Shown one piece after another: positions 7,297 to 12,799 of a stretch of 12,799 nt of DNA; position 1 is the stretch's first letter; every line of letters starts with the position of its first letter. The position numbers and the translations under genes were made by a program. Under the pieces are notes generated by a model, which saw nothing but the letters and a program-made list of their open reading frames with translations, made no database searches and was not told the origin of the DNA. Origin of the DNA: an uncultured Rickettsiales bacterium (lineage in GTDB: Bacteria > Pseudomonadota > Alphaproteobacteria > Rickettsiales > UBA1997); assembly GCA_951800555.1 (NCBI GenBank), contig CATOJU010000014.1, positions 1 to 12,799 on the forward strand, given 5' to 3'.

Positions 7297-9504
7297 TTAA
7301 AATATATTACAACTTTTTCCATTATTCATTTCATTTACAATTTCAGATAAAGCATTATCCATATCTTCCGTACATGTATTTAATAAATCTTTTTTAAAAT
7401 TTTTAAATTTTTCTGTATTATTAGCAATTTTTATAATATCTTTTTTTAATTTTTTTTCTTTTTTCAATTCTTCTGCTTTTAAATGTTTAAGTAATCCTAT
7501 GACAATAGAATCATCTATTTTACCTTCTTTATAAAGTTCAACAGCAAGTTTGATTGGTGTTTTCTTTTCTATTTTTTCTTCTATATTTTTTTCTTCCATT
7601 TCTGCATTTAAATTTATGTCTTTATGTTGGAGTAATTTATAAAACATATCGGTTCTATTTCCCATAATAGCAAAATGTAATGGAGTAACATTTTTATAGT
7701 CTTTAAAATCAGTACATAAATTTACATTTATGTTTTCATGGTTAAGCAAGTAATCAAAACAACAATCATTATTATCCATTATAGTAAGAAAAATAGGTGG
7801 AATTATTATATCTTCATCTTTTATATTTACATCTATATTGTAATATATATATTCATTAAACGGATTAAATAAATTAGAAATAATTTCTGGACTTTTATCA
7901 TTATCCCATTCGATAATGGCAAGAGTTAAAGGTGTCATATATAAATATTCAACTTTTAAAATAGAACAAATCTCTCCTTTAATTGTACCATCTCTATTAA
8001 AATTATCTTTTATTCTACTATTTGGATTATTAATAAAACGGTCAACCATTTTATTTTGGAGATTTTTATTATTTGTCAAGGAATAAAATTTTTTACCCAA
8101 AGCAGGATTGTTTTTTATATTTACGTCTATTTTATCATTATTAAGTAAAGTTTGAATCATACATACATCTTTATTCATAATAGTATAATGAAGAGCTGTT
8201 ACGGCGCCTCTAGCATTTTTATCATTTATATCTATTTTTGGTATTTTTGTTAATTCTTCAACCATGTTATATTCTCTATTTTCAACTGCTCTATAGAAAA
8301 TATTTTTTTTATAGTATTTTGCATTTATATTAATTTCAGGAAATTTTACTAATAATTCTTTGATTAATCCGATTTTTTCATTATGATCTTCTATATTATA
8401 TAATAAATTATAAATTTCACCACTAAATTCATTTATATTTTTATTATGAAATTTTTCTAAAACTTTTATTAAAATAACTCTGTTTATATTTGGATTACTC
8501 TTATTTAGTTCAATTAATTGAAGTATTTTATTTTCATTATTTGTTAAATCAAAAAACTCTGGATATTCATCACATAAAAATTTAAATGTCTCTAAGTGTC
8601 CGCCAATACAGGCACTTTTTAAAATTTCATAAATAAAATTTTCATTTTTCAAAAAATTATTTTTATCCGAATAATTTGTAAGTATTTTACTTCCTTCAAA
8701 TAAATAATTAATTATATCTATATCTCCACCTCTACATGCCCCTTTAAAAGCCTTTAGAATAAATTCTTTTTTTTTACCTTCTGTCAAATTAGAAAAATAC
8801 TGTTCTGAAATACGAATTTTTTCTGAATCTCCACCGGAAAATACATCTTCAACTATTTCTAGTATTTTTATTTTATCTGTATTTTTTAGTGAATTATAAT
8901 AATTAAGAAGGAGATATTTAAAAGTTTGAATATTTCCTTTTCCTCTACAAATAGCTCTCATTAAAAAATTTATATTTTTTTGAGGAATATTATTTGATAT
9001 AATAATCTGTTGTACTTCATCTAACAATTTTTCTTCAAATTCTTTACTAAGTTTTGTATATTTCATTAAAATATCAAATACTTTTAAGATATTTCTTTTC
9101 GGTAAGAACTTAAATTCTGGTGAAAAATCAAAATTACCACTCTCCAAAATATTTATAAGTATATAATGAATTAATTCTTCATTATATTGTATTAATTCTA
9201 AAAAATTATTATACTTAGTAATGATTCCACCTTTTGTAAAAAAAACTTTTTCTTTATTATAATTACAACTTAAAATATCATCTTTATAATTACGAAATGA
9301 AAATTCAGTTTCTCTATTATTAATGTTTATAGAAATTTTTTCTTCTACATCGTTTAAACCATATTCATCCTTTTCTTCTTCTGTAGAATCATCTGTTAAA
9401 TCAAAAGCTTTCAACATAGTTTCTTTATCTTCTTCTGAATATGGTTCAATTTCTACATTTCTTGGATGGCTAAAAAATTTTTCTATTATATAATTATCTG
9501 TCAT
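7297..9504 (-). CDS. Ankyrin-repeat protein with C-terminal CNIF (ank2)
   Basis: This is a complete 735-residue protein. Residues 1-60 are acidic and about 60-175 a non-ankyrin region. From about 177 there are degenerate ankyrin-type helix pairs (INFLMRAICRG, ILKAFKGACRGG, ILKSACIGGH). Better ankyrin repeats lie near 436-462 (TALHYTIMNKD to IDVN), 524-560 (TPLTLAII), 569-596 and 607-633 (TPLHFAIMGNR to INLN). Residues 676-706 are Lys-rich, and the chain ends GKSCNIF. No signal peptide or membrane span is visible. The last four residues fit a loose CaaX prenylation box (Cys732). If real, this would anchor the protein to host membranes, as in Legionella AnkB. The N-terminal half resembles that of the gene at 1-1398, so the two look paralogous. 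GGAAAAG precedes the ATG as a fair ribosome site. The function and the target are unknown. Confidence 0.93.
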   Translation of the reverse strand: MTDNYIIEKFFSHPRNVEIEPYSEEDKETMLKAFDLTDDSTEEEKDEYGLNDVEEKISININNRETEFSFRNYKDDILSCNYNKEKVFFTKGGIITKYNNFLELIQYNEELIHYILINILESGNFDFSPEFKFLPKRNILKVFDILMKYTKLSKEFEEKLLDEVQQIIISNNIPQKNINFLMRAICRGKGNIQTFKYLLLNYYNSLKNTDKIKILEIVEDVFSGGDSEKIRISEQYFSNLTEGKKKEFILKAFKGACRGGDIDIINYLFEGSKILTNYSDKNNFLKNENFIYEILKSACIGGHLETFKFLCDEYPEFFDLTNNENKILQLIELNKSNPNINRVILIKVLEKFHNKNINEFSGEIYNLLYNIEDHNEKIGLIKELLVKFPEININAKYYKKNIFYRAVENREYNMVEELTKIPKIDINDKNARGAVTALHYTIMNKDVCMIQTLLNNDKIDVNIKNNPALGKKFYSLTNNKNLQNKMVDRFINNPNSRIKDNFNRDGTIKGEICSILKVEYLYMTPLTLAIIEWDNDKSPEIISNLFNPFNEYIYYNIDVNIKDEDIIIPPIFLTIMDNNDCCFDYLLNHENINVNLCTDFKDYKNVTPLHFAIMGNRTDMFYKLLQHKDINLNAEMEEKNIEEKIEKKTPIKLAVELYKEGKIDDSIVIGLLKHLKAEELKKEKKLKKDIIKIANNTEKFKNFKKDLLNTCTEDMDNALSEIVNEMNNGKSCNIF

Positions 9505-9533
9505 AAATCTTTTCCACTATTTTTTGTTAAAAC

Positions 9534-9548
9534 TATCCTAGTAGGATA
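9534..9548. promoter_or_regulatory. 15-base palindrome over ank2 -10/start: candidate operator
   Basis: TATCCTAGTAGGATA consists of two perfect 7-base arms around one central base. It covers the proposed -10 and transcription start of ank2, where a repressor would act. It is unusually G/C-containing for a spacer here. The binding protein is unknown. Confidence 0.45.
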
Positions 9549-9570
9549 CTAAATTTTTTTTAAAAGTCAA
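9543..9570 (-). promoter_or_regulatory. Likely ank2 promoter (TTGACT-16-TATCCT)
   Basis: Minus-strand TTGACT (9570-9565) is separated by 16 bases from TATCCT (9548-9543). This predicts a start near 9536 and a leader of about 30 bases. The -35 region is part of a 25-base block (9557-9581) matching the rho promoter at all but one position. The -10 is weak and sits inside a palindrome, which suggests regulated rather than constant expression. Confidence 0.5.
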
Positions 9571-9578
9571 CTATTTTT

Positions 9579-9594
9579 AAGCACTTAGGCACTT
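9579..9594 (-). promoter_or_regulatory. Tandem octamer upstream of ank2 -35: candidate activator site
   Basis: Read on the minus strand, AAGTGCCT and AAGTGCTT lie side by side and end 8 bases before the proposed -35. Adjacent direct repeats here are where an activator commonly binds. One base differs between the copies. With only one instance, it is a candidate only. Confidence 0.3.
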
Positions 9595-9596
9595 CA

Positions 9597-9670
9597 CCCC
9601 TGTTTCTTAACTTTTACTCATTATATTGATATAACATTATAATATATATTATACAAGTTAATAATAGGGG
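9597..9670. repeat. Interrupted inverted repeat upstream of transposase fragment
   Basis: CCCCT (9597-9601) pairs with AGGGG (9666-9670), and TTAACTT (9607-9613) pairs with AAGTTAA (9655-9661). Small internal bulges and a long AT loop separate the arms. The AGGGG arm is also the likely ribosome site of the transposase fragment at 9683, so folding could limit its translation. Alternatively it marks the end of an insertion sequence. Confidence 0.35.
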
Positions 9671-9682
9671 AAAAATAATAAT

Positions 9683-9925
9683 ATGATAAACAAATGTCCT
9701 TACCGTAATAGTGAAAGAATAAATAAAAATGGTCATAAATGTAATAAGCAAAGGTATGTCTGTAGAAATTGTTCTAAATCCTTCTGTGAACTTGATGCAA
9801 GAGTAAAAAGACCATTAGAACAGAGAAAATTATGCTTAATATTATATAGTTTAGGTTTATCTAAAAATTCCACAAAGGAAACTATAAAATTATTACTATA
9901 TAAAAAATATCGAACCTACATATAA
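9683..9925 (+). pseudogene. Truncated InsA-like (IS1-type) transposase, zinc-ribbon part
   Basis: The 80-residue frame starts with a zinc ribbon of the kind found in InsA/IS1-type transposases: CPYR, then GHK, KQRYVC and RNCSKSF, followed by the start of a helix-turn-helix (PLEQRKLCLILYSLGLS). The first CPxC pair reads CPYR at residues 5-8: the second Cys is replaced by Arg (codon CGT, one step from TGT). The helix-turn-helix stops short, and no catalytic InsB-like part follows before the tRNA gene. It is therefore a relic. AGGGGAAA precedes the ATG. I cannot separate IS1 from related zinc-ribbon transposases on this fragment alone. Confidence 0.65.
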
Positions 9926-9978
9926 ACTATATAGACATAAATATAATTAAAATTCATTAATTATTTATTTATTAAGAA

Positions 9979-10053
9979 TGGAGGCCAGAGACGGAATCGA
10001 ACCGACGCATGGGAGTTTTGCAGACTCCAGCATTACCACTTTGCTATCTGGCC
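9979..10053 (-). tRNA. tRNA-Cys (GCA anticodon)
   Basis: Read on the minus strand, the sequence folds as a full cloverleaf. The acceptor is GGCCAGA paired with TCTGGCC. The anticodon stem GGAGT/ACTCC encloses the loop CTGCAAA, with GCA at 10021-10019. The T-arm has GGTTCGATTCC. Discriminator T and the 3' CCA are encoded (9982-9979). The gene lies between two insertion-sequence relics but is itself intact. Confidence 0.95.
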
Positions 10054-10090
10054 TTAATCATAATTATAAATTAATATATTATTAATTATT

Positions 10091-10096
10091 TGTCAA
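10091..10096 (-). promoter_or_regulatory. -35 element of tRNA-Cys promoter
   Basis: TTGACA on the minus strand lies 37 bases before the tRNA 5' end, the right distance for a short leader. No good -10 sits at 16-18 bases (TAATTT at 17); a perfect TATAAT occurs only at 22 bases. The -35 is convincing, the -10 is not. Confidence 0.4.
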
Positions 10097-10121
10097 GGAA
10101 TTATTTTGATTTTGTACTGGT

Positions 10122-10517
10122 TCACATCATTTGGGAAAAACTTTCCTCATTTTTACTTTTATATTTATTAATATATTTCATAGGACTTAAATAGTCAATA
10201 GATGAATGAGGTCTTTTATTATTAAGGAGGTAATACATATAGTTTTATATTATTATCTTTACATCCCTCTTCAAAACAAGGACCGAATGTTGGAAAATAA
10301 AAGTTTACTTTTATTTGACAACTTATGTCCGCAGTTTGCCGTAGGAAAGTATTTCATAAATTCCTTCACTTTGTTACGGTAAACTTCGGTAGAATGATAA
10401 ATTAAAATGATTAAGTAAAAAATATCATTTTCCCACCTTGTTTTCACTTCCTCCATCTATCTGTATACTTTTAATTCTGAAGGGAAATTTCTTTTTATAG
10501 TATGTATATTCTTTCAT
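10122..10517 (-). pseudogene. Broken integrase-core (rve/DDE) transposase of the IS481/IS3 type
   Basis: Three pieces in different frames add up to part of a DDE transposase. Piece 1 (10517-10425) has FPFRIKSIQIDGGSE, where the Asp is a catalytic DDE residue in 'VDGGSEF'. Piece 2 (10287-10222) has FEEGCKDNNIKLYVLPP. Piece 3 (10238-10122) has NNKRPHSSIDYLSPMKYI, the usual C-terminal signature, and stops inside the left terminal repeat. The N-terminal DNA-binding part and first Asp are missing. The 'SPKLNGxVER'-like segment with the catalytic Glu, expected between pieces 2 and 3, is deleted with a frameshift near 10225. A foreign segment separates pieces 1 and 2. It cannot be active. Confidence 0.85.
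10273..10444. repeat. Palindromic insert nested in the transposase relic (MITE- or RPE-like)
   Basis: The segment is bounded by AAAACAAGG (10273-10281) and CCTTGTTTT (10436-10444). It separates GGSE (10443-10454) from FEEGC (10261-10275), which should be only a few residues apart in this transposase family. Inside, 10329-10350 and 10368-10389 pair at 18 of 22 positions around a 17-base loop (core arms GTTTGCCGTA and TACGGTAAAC, the latter carrying one mismatch). A second perfect hairpin has arms AAATAAAAGT (10295-10304) and ACTTTTATTT (10307-10316). It is richer in G/C than nearby spacers. Exact borders are uncertain by several bases. A 61-residue open frame crosses it (10456-10271) but begins in the wrong frame of the DGGSE codons, so I treat it as accidental. 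Confidence 0.6.
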
Positions 10518-10633
10518 TAATTACCTCATTTTTAATTATTAATATTTTTTGTTAAATTAATTATAAAAATGAGGTAAAATTTTTTCAAAGTTTTTCCCAA
10601 ATGATGTGAACCAGTACAATTTTTAAATTTTTC

Positions 10634-10661
10634 TTGACTTTAAAATTCAATTACATATAAT
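10634..10661 (+). promoter_or_regulatory. Promoter of the MATE gene (TTGACT-16-TATAAT)
   Basis: TTGACT (10634-10639) and a perfect TATAAT (10656-10661) are 16 bases apart, about 50 bases before the ATG at 10713. It starts 15 bases outside the insertion-sequence relic, so the promoter belongs to the chromosome rather than to the element. TTGACTTTAAAA at its start resembles the rho and ank2 promoters. Confidence 0.7.
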
Positions 10662-10712
10662 ATTAAATATTAATTTTTATAACTTTAAAAAAAATAATTT
10701 TAATTAAAAAAT

Positions 10713-12233
10713 ATGAGCACTATTGATTTATCTGAACACTTTACATATAGGAAATTATTATGGTTTGTTTTACCATGTATTCTTATGTTTTTAGTAGATA
10801 CAACCTACGGTATGATAGACGGATTTTTTGTATCTAAAATAGCAGGCAAAAATGCTTTTGCTTCACTTAATTTAATTATGCCATTACTAACCGCAATTGG
10901 AACATTAGGTTTTATGTTTGGCGCCGGAGGAAGTGCTCTTATATCTGCTGTGTTAGGAAAAAATAAAACAGAATTTGCAAAAAAAATTTTTACTATGATA
11001 ATTGATGCTATTATAGTAGTTGGCATAGCTTTATCTGTTATAGCCTTTATATATATGGAAAAAATATCAATTTTTTTAGGTGCAGATGAGAATTTAATCG
11101 ATGGATGCGTTATATATGGAAAAATTTTAGTTTGTTCAATACCATTTTTTATATTACAAAATGCTTTTAATAGTTTATTAATAACTGCAGGGAAAAAAAG
11201 TTACGGACTATTTTTTATAATTATGACTGCAATTTCAAATATAACACTCGATATAATTTTAATATATAAAATGGAAATGGGACTTGTTGGTGCTGCTATA
11301 GCAACTGGTTTTAGTTATTTTATAGGTGGTTTAATGCCTCTTTTATATTTTTTAAGTGGAAAGAATAAAATTTTATGTTTTGTAAAAACAAAAATAAATT
11401 CTAAAATATTGTGGAAAATATGTTCTAATGGTTCTTCTGAAATGGTTTCTAATATTTCAATAGCAATTGTATCAATAGTTTATAATTTACAACTTATGAA
11501 TATTATGGGTTCAAATGGAACAGACGGAGTTGCGGCCTATGGTGTGATTAGTTACTTAAATTGTGTTTTTCTTGCAATCTTTTTAGGTTTTTCATCGGGC
11601 TCTATTTCTATAATTGGTTATAAATATGGAGCAGAAGATAAAAAAGAATTAAAAAACATTTTTAGAAAAAGTATAATTTTTATATTTTTTATTGGCTGTT
11701 TAATGGCAATTTTAGCTAATATATATGCGTATGAATTAGCTTTTATTTTTACTGGTTATGATGAAAATTTATATCAATTAACAGTTAATGCTATTAAAAC
11801 ATATTCAGTATCTTTTGCACTTTGTGGATTTAATATTTTTGGTTCTGCATATTTTACTGGATTAAATGATGGGAAAACTTCTGCGTTGATATCGTTTTTG
11901 AGAACTTTTATATTACAAATACCATCTATATTTATTTTACCATCTATATTTGGCACAGAAAGTATTTGGGCATCAATTATATTTGCCGAAGGTATAACAC
12001 TTATTATAACAATATTTTTATTTATCAAATCTAATAATAAAGAATTTGAAAAAGACAGAATTACTATAATAAAAAATATCTGGGAAAATAACGATAAAAA
12101 AGTAAAAGAGAATATATCCAATTCCATTACTGAAAATAATAATAAAAAAGATGATGACAATTTAAAAAATGATTCTGAAAAGGATGGGAAAGAAAATAAT
12201 GATGAAACAAAATTAGTCAGTTTTGGTTCTTAG
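10713..12233 (+). CDS. MATE-family efflux transporter with hydrophilic C-terminal tail
   Basis: Residues 1-440 hold about twelve hydrophobic segments in two similar halves, the MATE fold. Examples lie near 16-36, 52-72, 93-115, 133-157, 166-185, 190-213, 245-262, 275-297, 319-345, 360-381, 388-410 and 418-438. Family-type stretches are FVLPCILMFLVDTTYGMIDG near the start, GAGGSALISAVLGKN (70-84) at the end of helix 2, and GSISIIGYKYGAED (296-309) in the second half. MATE proteins export cationic drugs or metabolites using a Na+ or H+ gradient; the MepA-type branch fits best by eye. Residues about 440-506 are an extra Asn/Lys/Asp/Glu-rich tail not usual in the family. The substrate cannot be told. 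A strong promoter lies about 50 bases upstream, but no Shine-Dalgarno sequence precedes the ATG. Confidence 0.9.
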   Translation: MSTIDLSEHFTYRKLLWFVLPCILMFLVDTTYGMIDGFFVSKIAGKNAFASLNLIMPLLTAIGTLGFMFGAGGSALISAVLGKNKTEFAKKIFTMIIDAIIVVGIALSVIAFIYMEKISIFLGADENLIDGCVIYGKILVCSIPFFILQNAFNSLLITAGKKSYGLFFIIMTAISNITLDIILIYKMEMGLVGAAIATGFSYFIGGLMPLLYFLSGKNKILCFVKTKINSKILWKICSNGSSEMVSNISIAIVSIVYNLQLMNIMGSNGTDGVAAYGVISYLNCVFLAIFLGFSSGSISIIGYKYGAEDKKELKNIFRKSIIFIFFIGCLMAILANIYAYELAFIFTGYDENLYQLTVNAIKTYSVSFALCGFNIFGSAYFTGLNDGKTSALISFLRTFILQIPSIFILPSIFGTESIWASIIFAEGITLIITIFLFIKSNNKEFEKDRITIIKNIWENNDKKVKENISNSITENNNKKDDDNLKNDSEKDGKENNDETKLVSFGS

Positions 12234-12268
12234 AAAATTAATTATTTTTTTTACTAAATATAAAATTT

Positions 12269-12273
12269 AAGGA
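12269..12273 (+). promoter_or_regulatory. Ribosome binding site supporting the 66-residue small gene
   Basis: AAGGA lies 6 bases before the ATG at 12280. Most genes in the window lack such a clear site, so this is the best argument that the small frame is translated. Confidence 0.6.
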
Positions 12274-12279
12274 TTTATT

Positions 12280-12480
12280 ATGGAAAAAAAGGAATATCAA
12301 AATAATGAAGATAAAACTAAAATTAAAAAAGTAAGTGAATTATTAAAAGATAATAATTTAATGAATCAAAAAATAATCCCACATAGTGCTATACTATCTA
12401 ATATAAAAGACACATTTGATTTATATAATAATGATAAAAATAAAGATAAAATGTCTAATAATATCAATAGGAATATTTAA
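12280..12480 (+). CDS. Small Asn/Lys-rich hypothetical protein
   Basis: I do not recognise this 66-residue protein. It is hydrophilic and charged, with no signal peptide, membrane span or cysteine. It may have a short helix near 15-30 (KKVSELLKDNNLMNQK) and another near 36-50 (SAILSNIKDTFDLYN), followed by a low-complexity Asn/Lys/Asp end. It starts 46 bases after the MATE stop with a good ribosome site and probably shares its transcript. The composition resembles the MATE C-terminal tail, so both may be products of local low-complexity drift. A 10-bp inverted repeat overlaps its stop codon. It could be a real small protein or a chance frame in AT-rich DNA; the ribosome site favours the former. 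Confidence 0.5.
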   Translation: MEKKEYQNNEDKTKIKKVSELLKDNNLMNQKIIPHSAILSNIKDTFDLYNNDKNKDKMSNNINRNI

Positions 12481-12514
12481 TATAAACTATAATTTATTTT
12501 TTCCTAAATATTCC
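12470..12514. repeat. Inverted repeat over the small gene's stop codon
   Basis: GGAATATTTA (12470-12479) and TAAATATTCC (12505-12514) are perfect complements around a 25-base loop. Only a short T-rich stretch follows, so it is at best a weak terminator for the MATE/small-gene transcript. Confidence 0.35.
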
Positions 12515-12728
12515 CTTTATTAAAAGTTAAAGCTAATAAAAAACCAAAAAACCTAATAGTAAATAATTTTAATAATAAAACATATCATAATATCACATAT
12601 ATAGCACCACATTGGAAAATAGAAAAATATTAAAATTCAGATCCGTAATCGTTATTTTTAAAAAAGATAAAAATTAAAAAAGTATGTATATATAATATAT
12701 ATTAATGCATGGAATCCACTTTTTTTCT
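12515..12728. other. AT-rich non-coding stretch
   Basis: I see no gene, RNA or known element here. An AT-only palindrome (TATATAATATATA near 12687-12699) lies beyond the stop of the minus-strand frame at the right edge and is preceded on the plus strand by an A-run. This makes a poor candidate terminator for that frame. Confidence 0.5.
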
Positions 12729-12797
12729 TTAAGCCACTCTTTTACCTTCTTTTTTATTTTTATTTTTACTTCTATCTTTATCTTTAATCTCTTTTAT
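12729..12797 (-). CDS. Possible 3' end of a minus-strand gene entering from the right edge
   Basis: A minus-strand frame is open from the window edge for 22 codons and stops with TAA at 12731-12729. It would encode a strongly basic tail (KEIKDKDRSKNKNKK, ending GKRVA). Lys-rich tails like this end several proteins in low-GC genomes, but the piece is too short to identify, and such A-rich DNA is often open by chance. Confidence 0.25.
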   Translation of the reverse strand: MKEIKDKDRSKNKNKKEGKRVA

Positions 12798-12799
12798 TA

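Larger units (their letters stand above)
10113..10618. mobile_element. 506-bp insertion-sequence relic (IS481/IS3-like) with perfect 32-bp terminal inverted repeats
   Basis: The left end (10113-10144) begins TGTACTGGTTCACATCAT, and the right end (10587-10618) is its exact reverse complement over all 32 bases. ATTT lies directly outside both ends (10109-10112 and 10619-10622), a possible 4-base target duplication, though weak evidence in AT-rich DNA. The transposase inside runs on the minus strand, is reduced to pieces, and lacks its N-terminal part. A normal element of this kind is over 1 kb, so this is an internally deleted copy. A second inverted pair, TTACCTCATTTTTA (10521-10534) and its complement (10564-10577), lies near the right end. 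Because the ends are perfect, a full-length copy elsewhere could still mobilise it. It sits just upstream of the MATE promoter. Confidence 0.88.

Noticed and set aside
10271..10456. A 61-residue minus-strand open frame as a gene
   Set aside because: Its ATG is an out-of-frame reading of the transposase DGGSE codons, and it crosses the nested palindromic insert. I recognise no domain and see no ribosome site.
11774..12160. Antisense frame of 128 codons inside the MATE gene
   Set aside because: It is the complement of well-supported MATE helices and tail, with no start signals.
1..12799. CRISPR array, toxin-antitoxin pair or phage-defence operon
   Set aside because: There are no regularly spaced identical repeats, no Cas-like proteins and no defence domains. 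The repeats present are ankyrin codons or insertion-sequence ends.

Overview
The window is very AT-rich, with A/T-only stretches in every spacer and strong Lys/Asn/Ile codon bias in every gene. It carries a Gram-negative gene set: full-length Rho with a proteobacterial-type core, an MsbA-type lipid A flippase, and a DUF374/LpxJ-type acyltransferase. It also has two ankyrin-repeat proteins and decayed insertion sequences. My inference is a host-associated alphaproteobacterium with a low-GC genome, of the Rickettsiales or Holosporales type. Nothing in the window fixes the species.

Layout, left to right. (1) 1-1398, minus: an ankyrin-repeat protein whose C-terminus runs off the left edge. (2) 1534-3390, minus: rho, with a low-complexity N-terminal extension of about 195 residues. 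(3) 3391-3669: an AT-rich divergent promoter region. (4) 3670-7116, plus: a membrane-anchored SurA/PrsA-like parvulin, a hairpin, then msbA and the DUF374 acyltransferase overlapping by 11 bases. This is an envelope/LPS block. (5) 7117-7296: a convergent spacer with a perfect 16-bp inverted repeat. (6) 7297-9504, minus: a second, complete ankyrin protein of 735 residues that ends in Cys-Asn-Ile-Phe, a possible CaaX box. (7) 9583-10712: a small mobile-DNA zone with an InsA-like transposase fragment, a tRNA-Cys(GCA) gene, and a 506-bp insertion-sequence relic. The relic has perfect 32-bp terminal repeats, and its transposase is itself interrupted by a palindromic insert of roughly 165 bp. (8) 10713-12480, plus: a MATE transporter with a hydrophilic C-terminal tail, followed by a 66-residue Asn/Lys-rich small protein. 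(9) 12481-12799: mostly non-coding, with the Lys-rich end of a minus-strand reading frame at the edge.

Three things deserve attention. First, the two ankyrin proteins share a non-ankyrin N-terminal region, so they look like members of one lineage-specific family. The complete one has a possible host prenylation signal, which suggests secreted effectors acting on host membranes. Second, rho and the second ankyrin gene share a 25-base promoter block with one mismatch. The MATE gene has a closely similar promoter, and all three have a 16-base spacer. The ankyrin promoter also carries a 15-base palindrome over its -10 element and a tandem octamer upstream of its -35. Third, the insertion-sequence relic contains a nested palindromic element reminiscent of Rickettsia palindromic elements or a MITE.

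All assignments come from reading the sequence and recalled family motifs. No database search was run.
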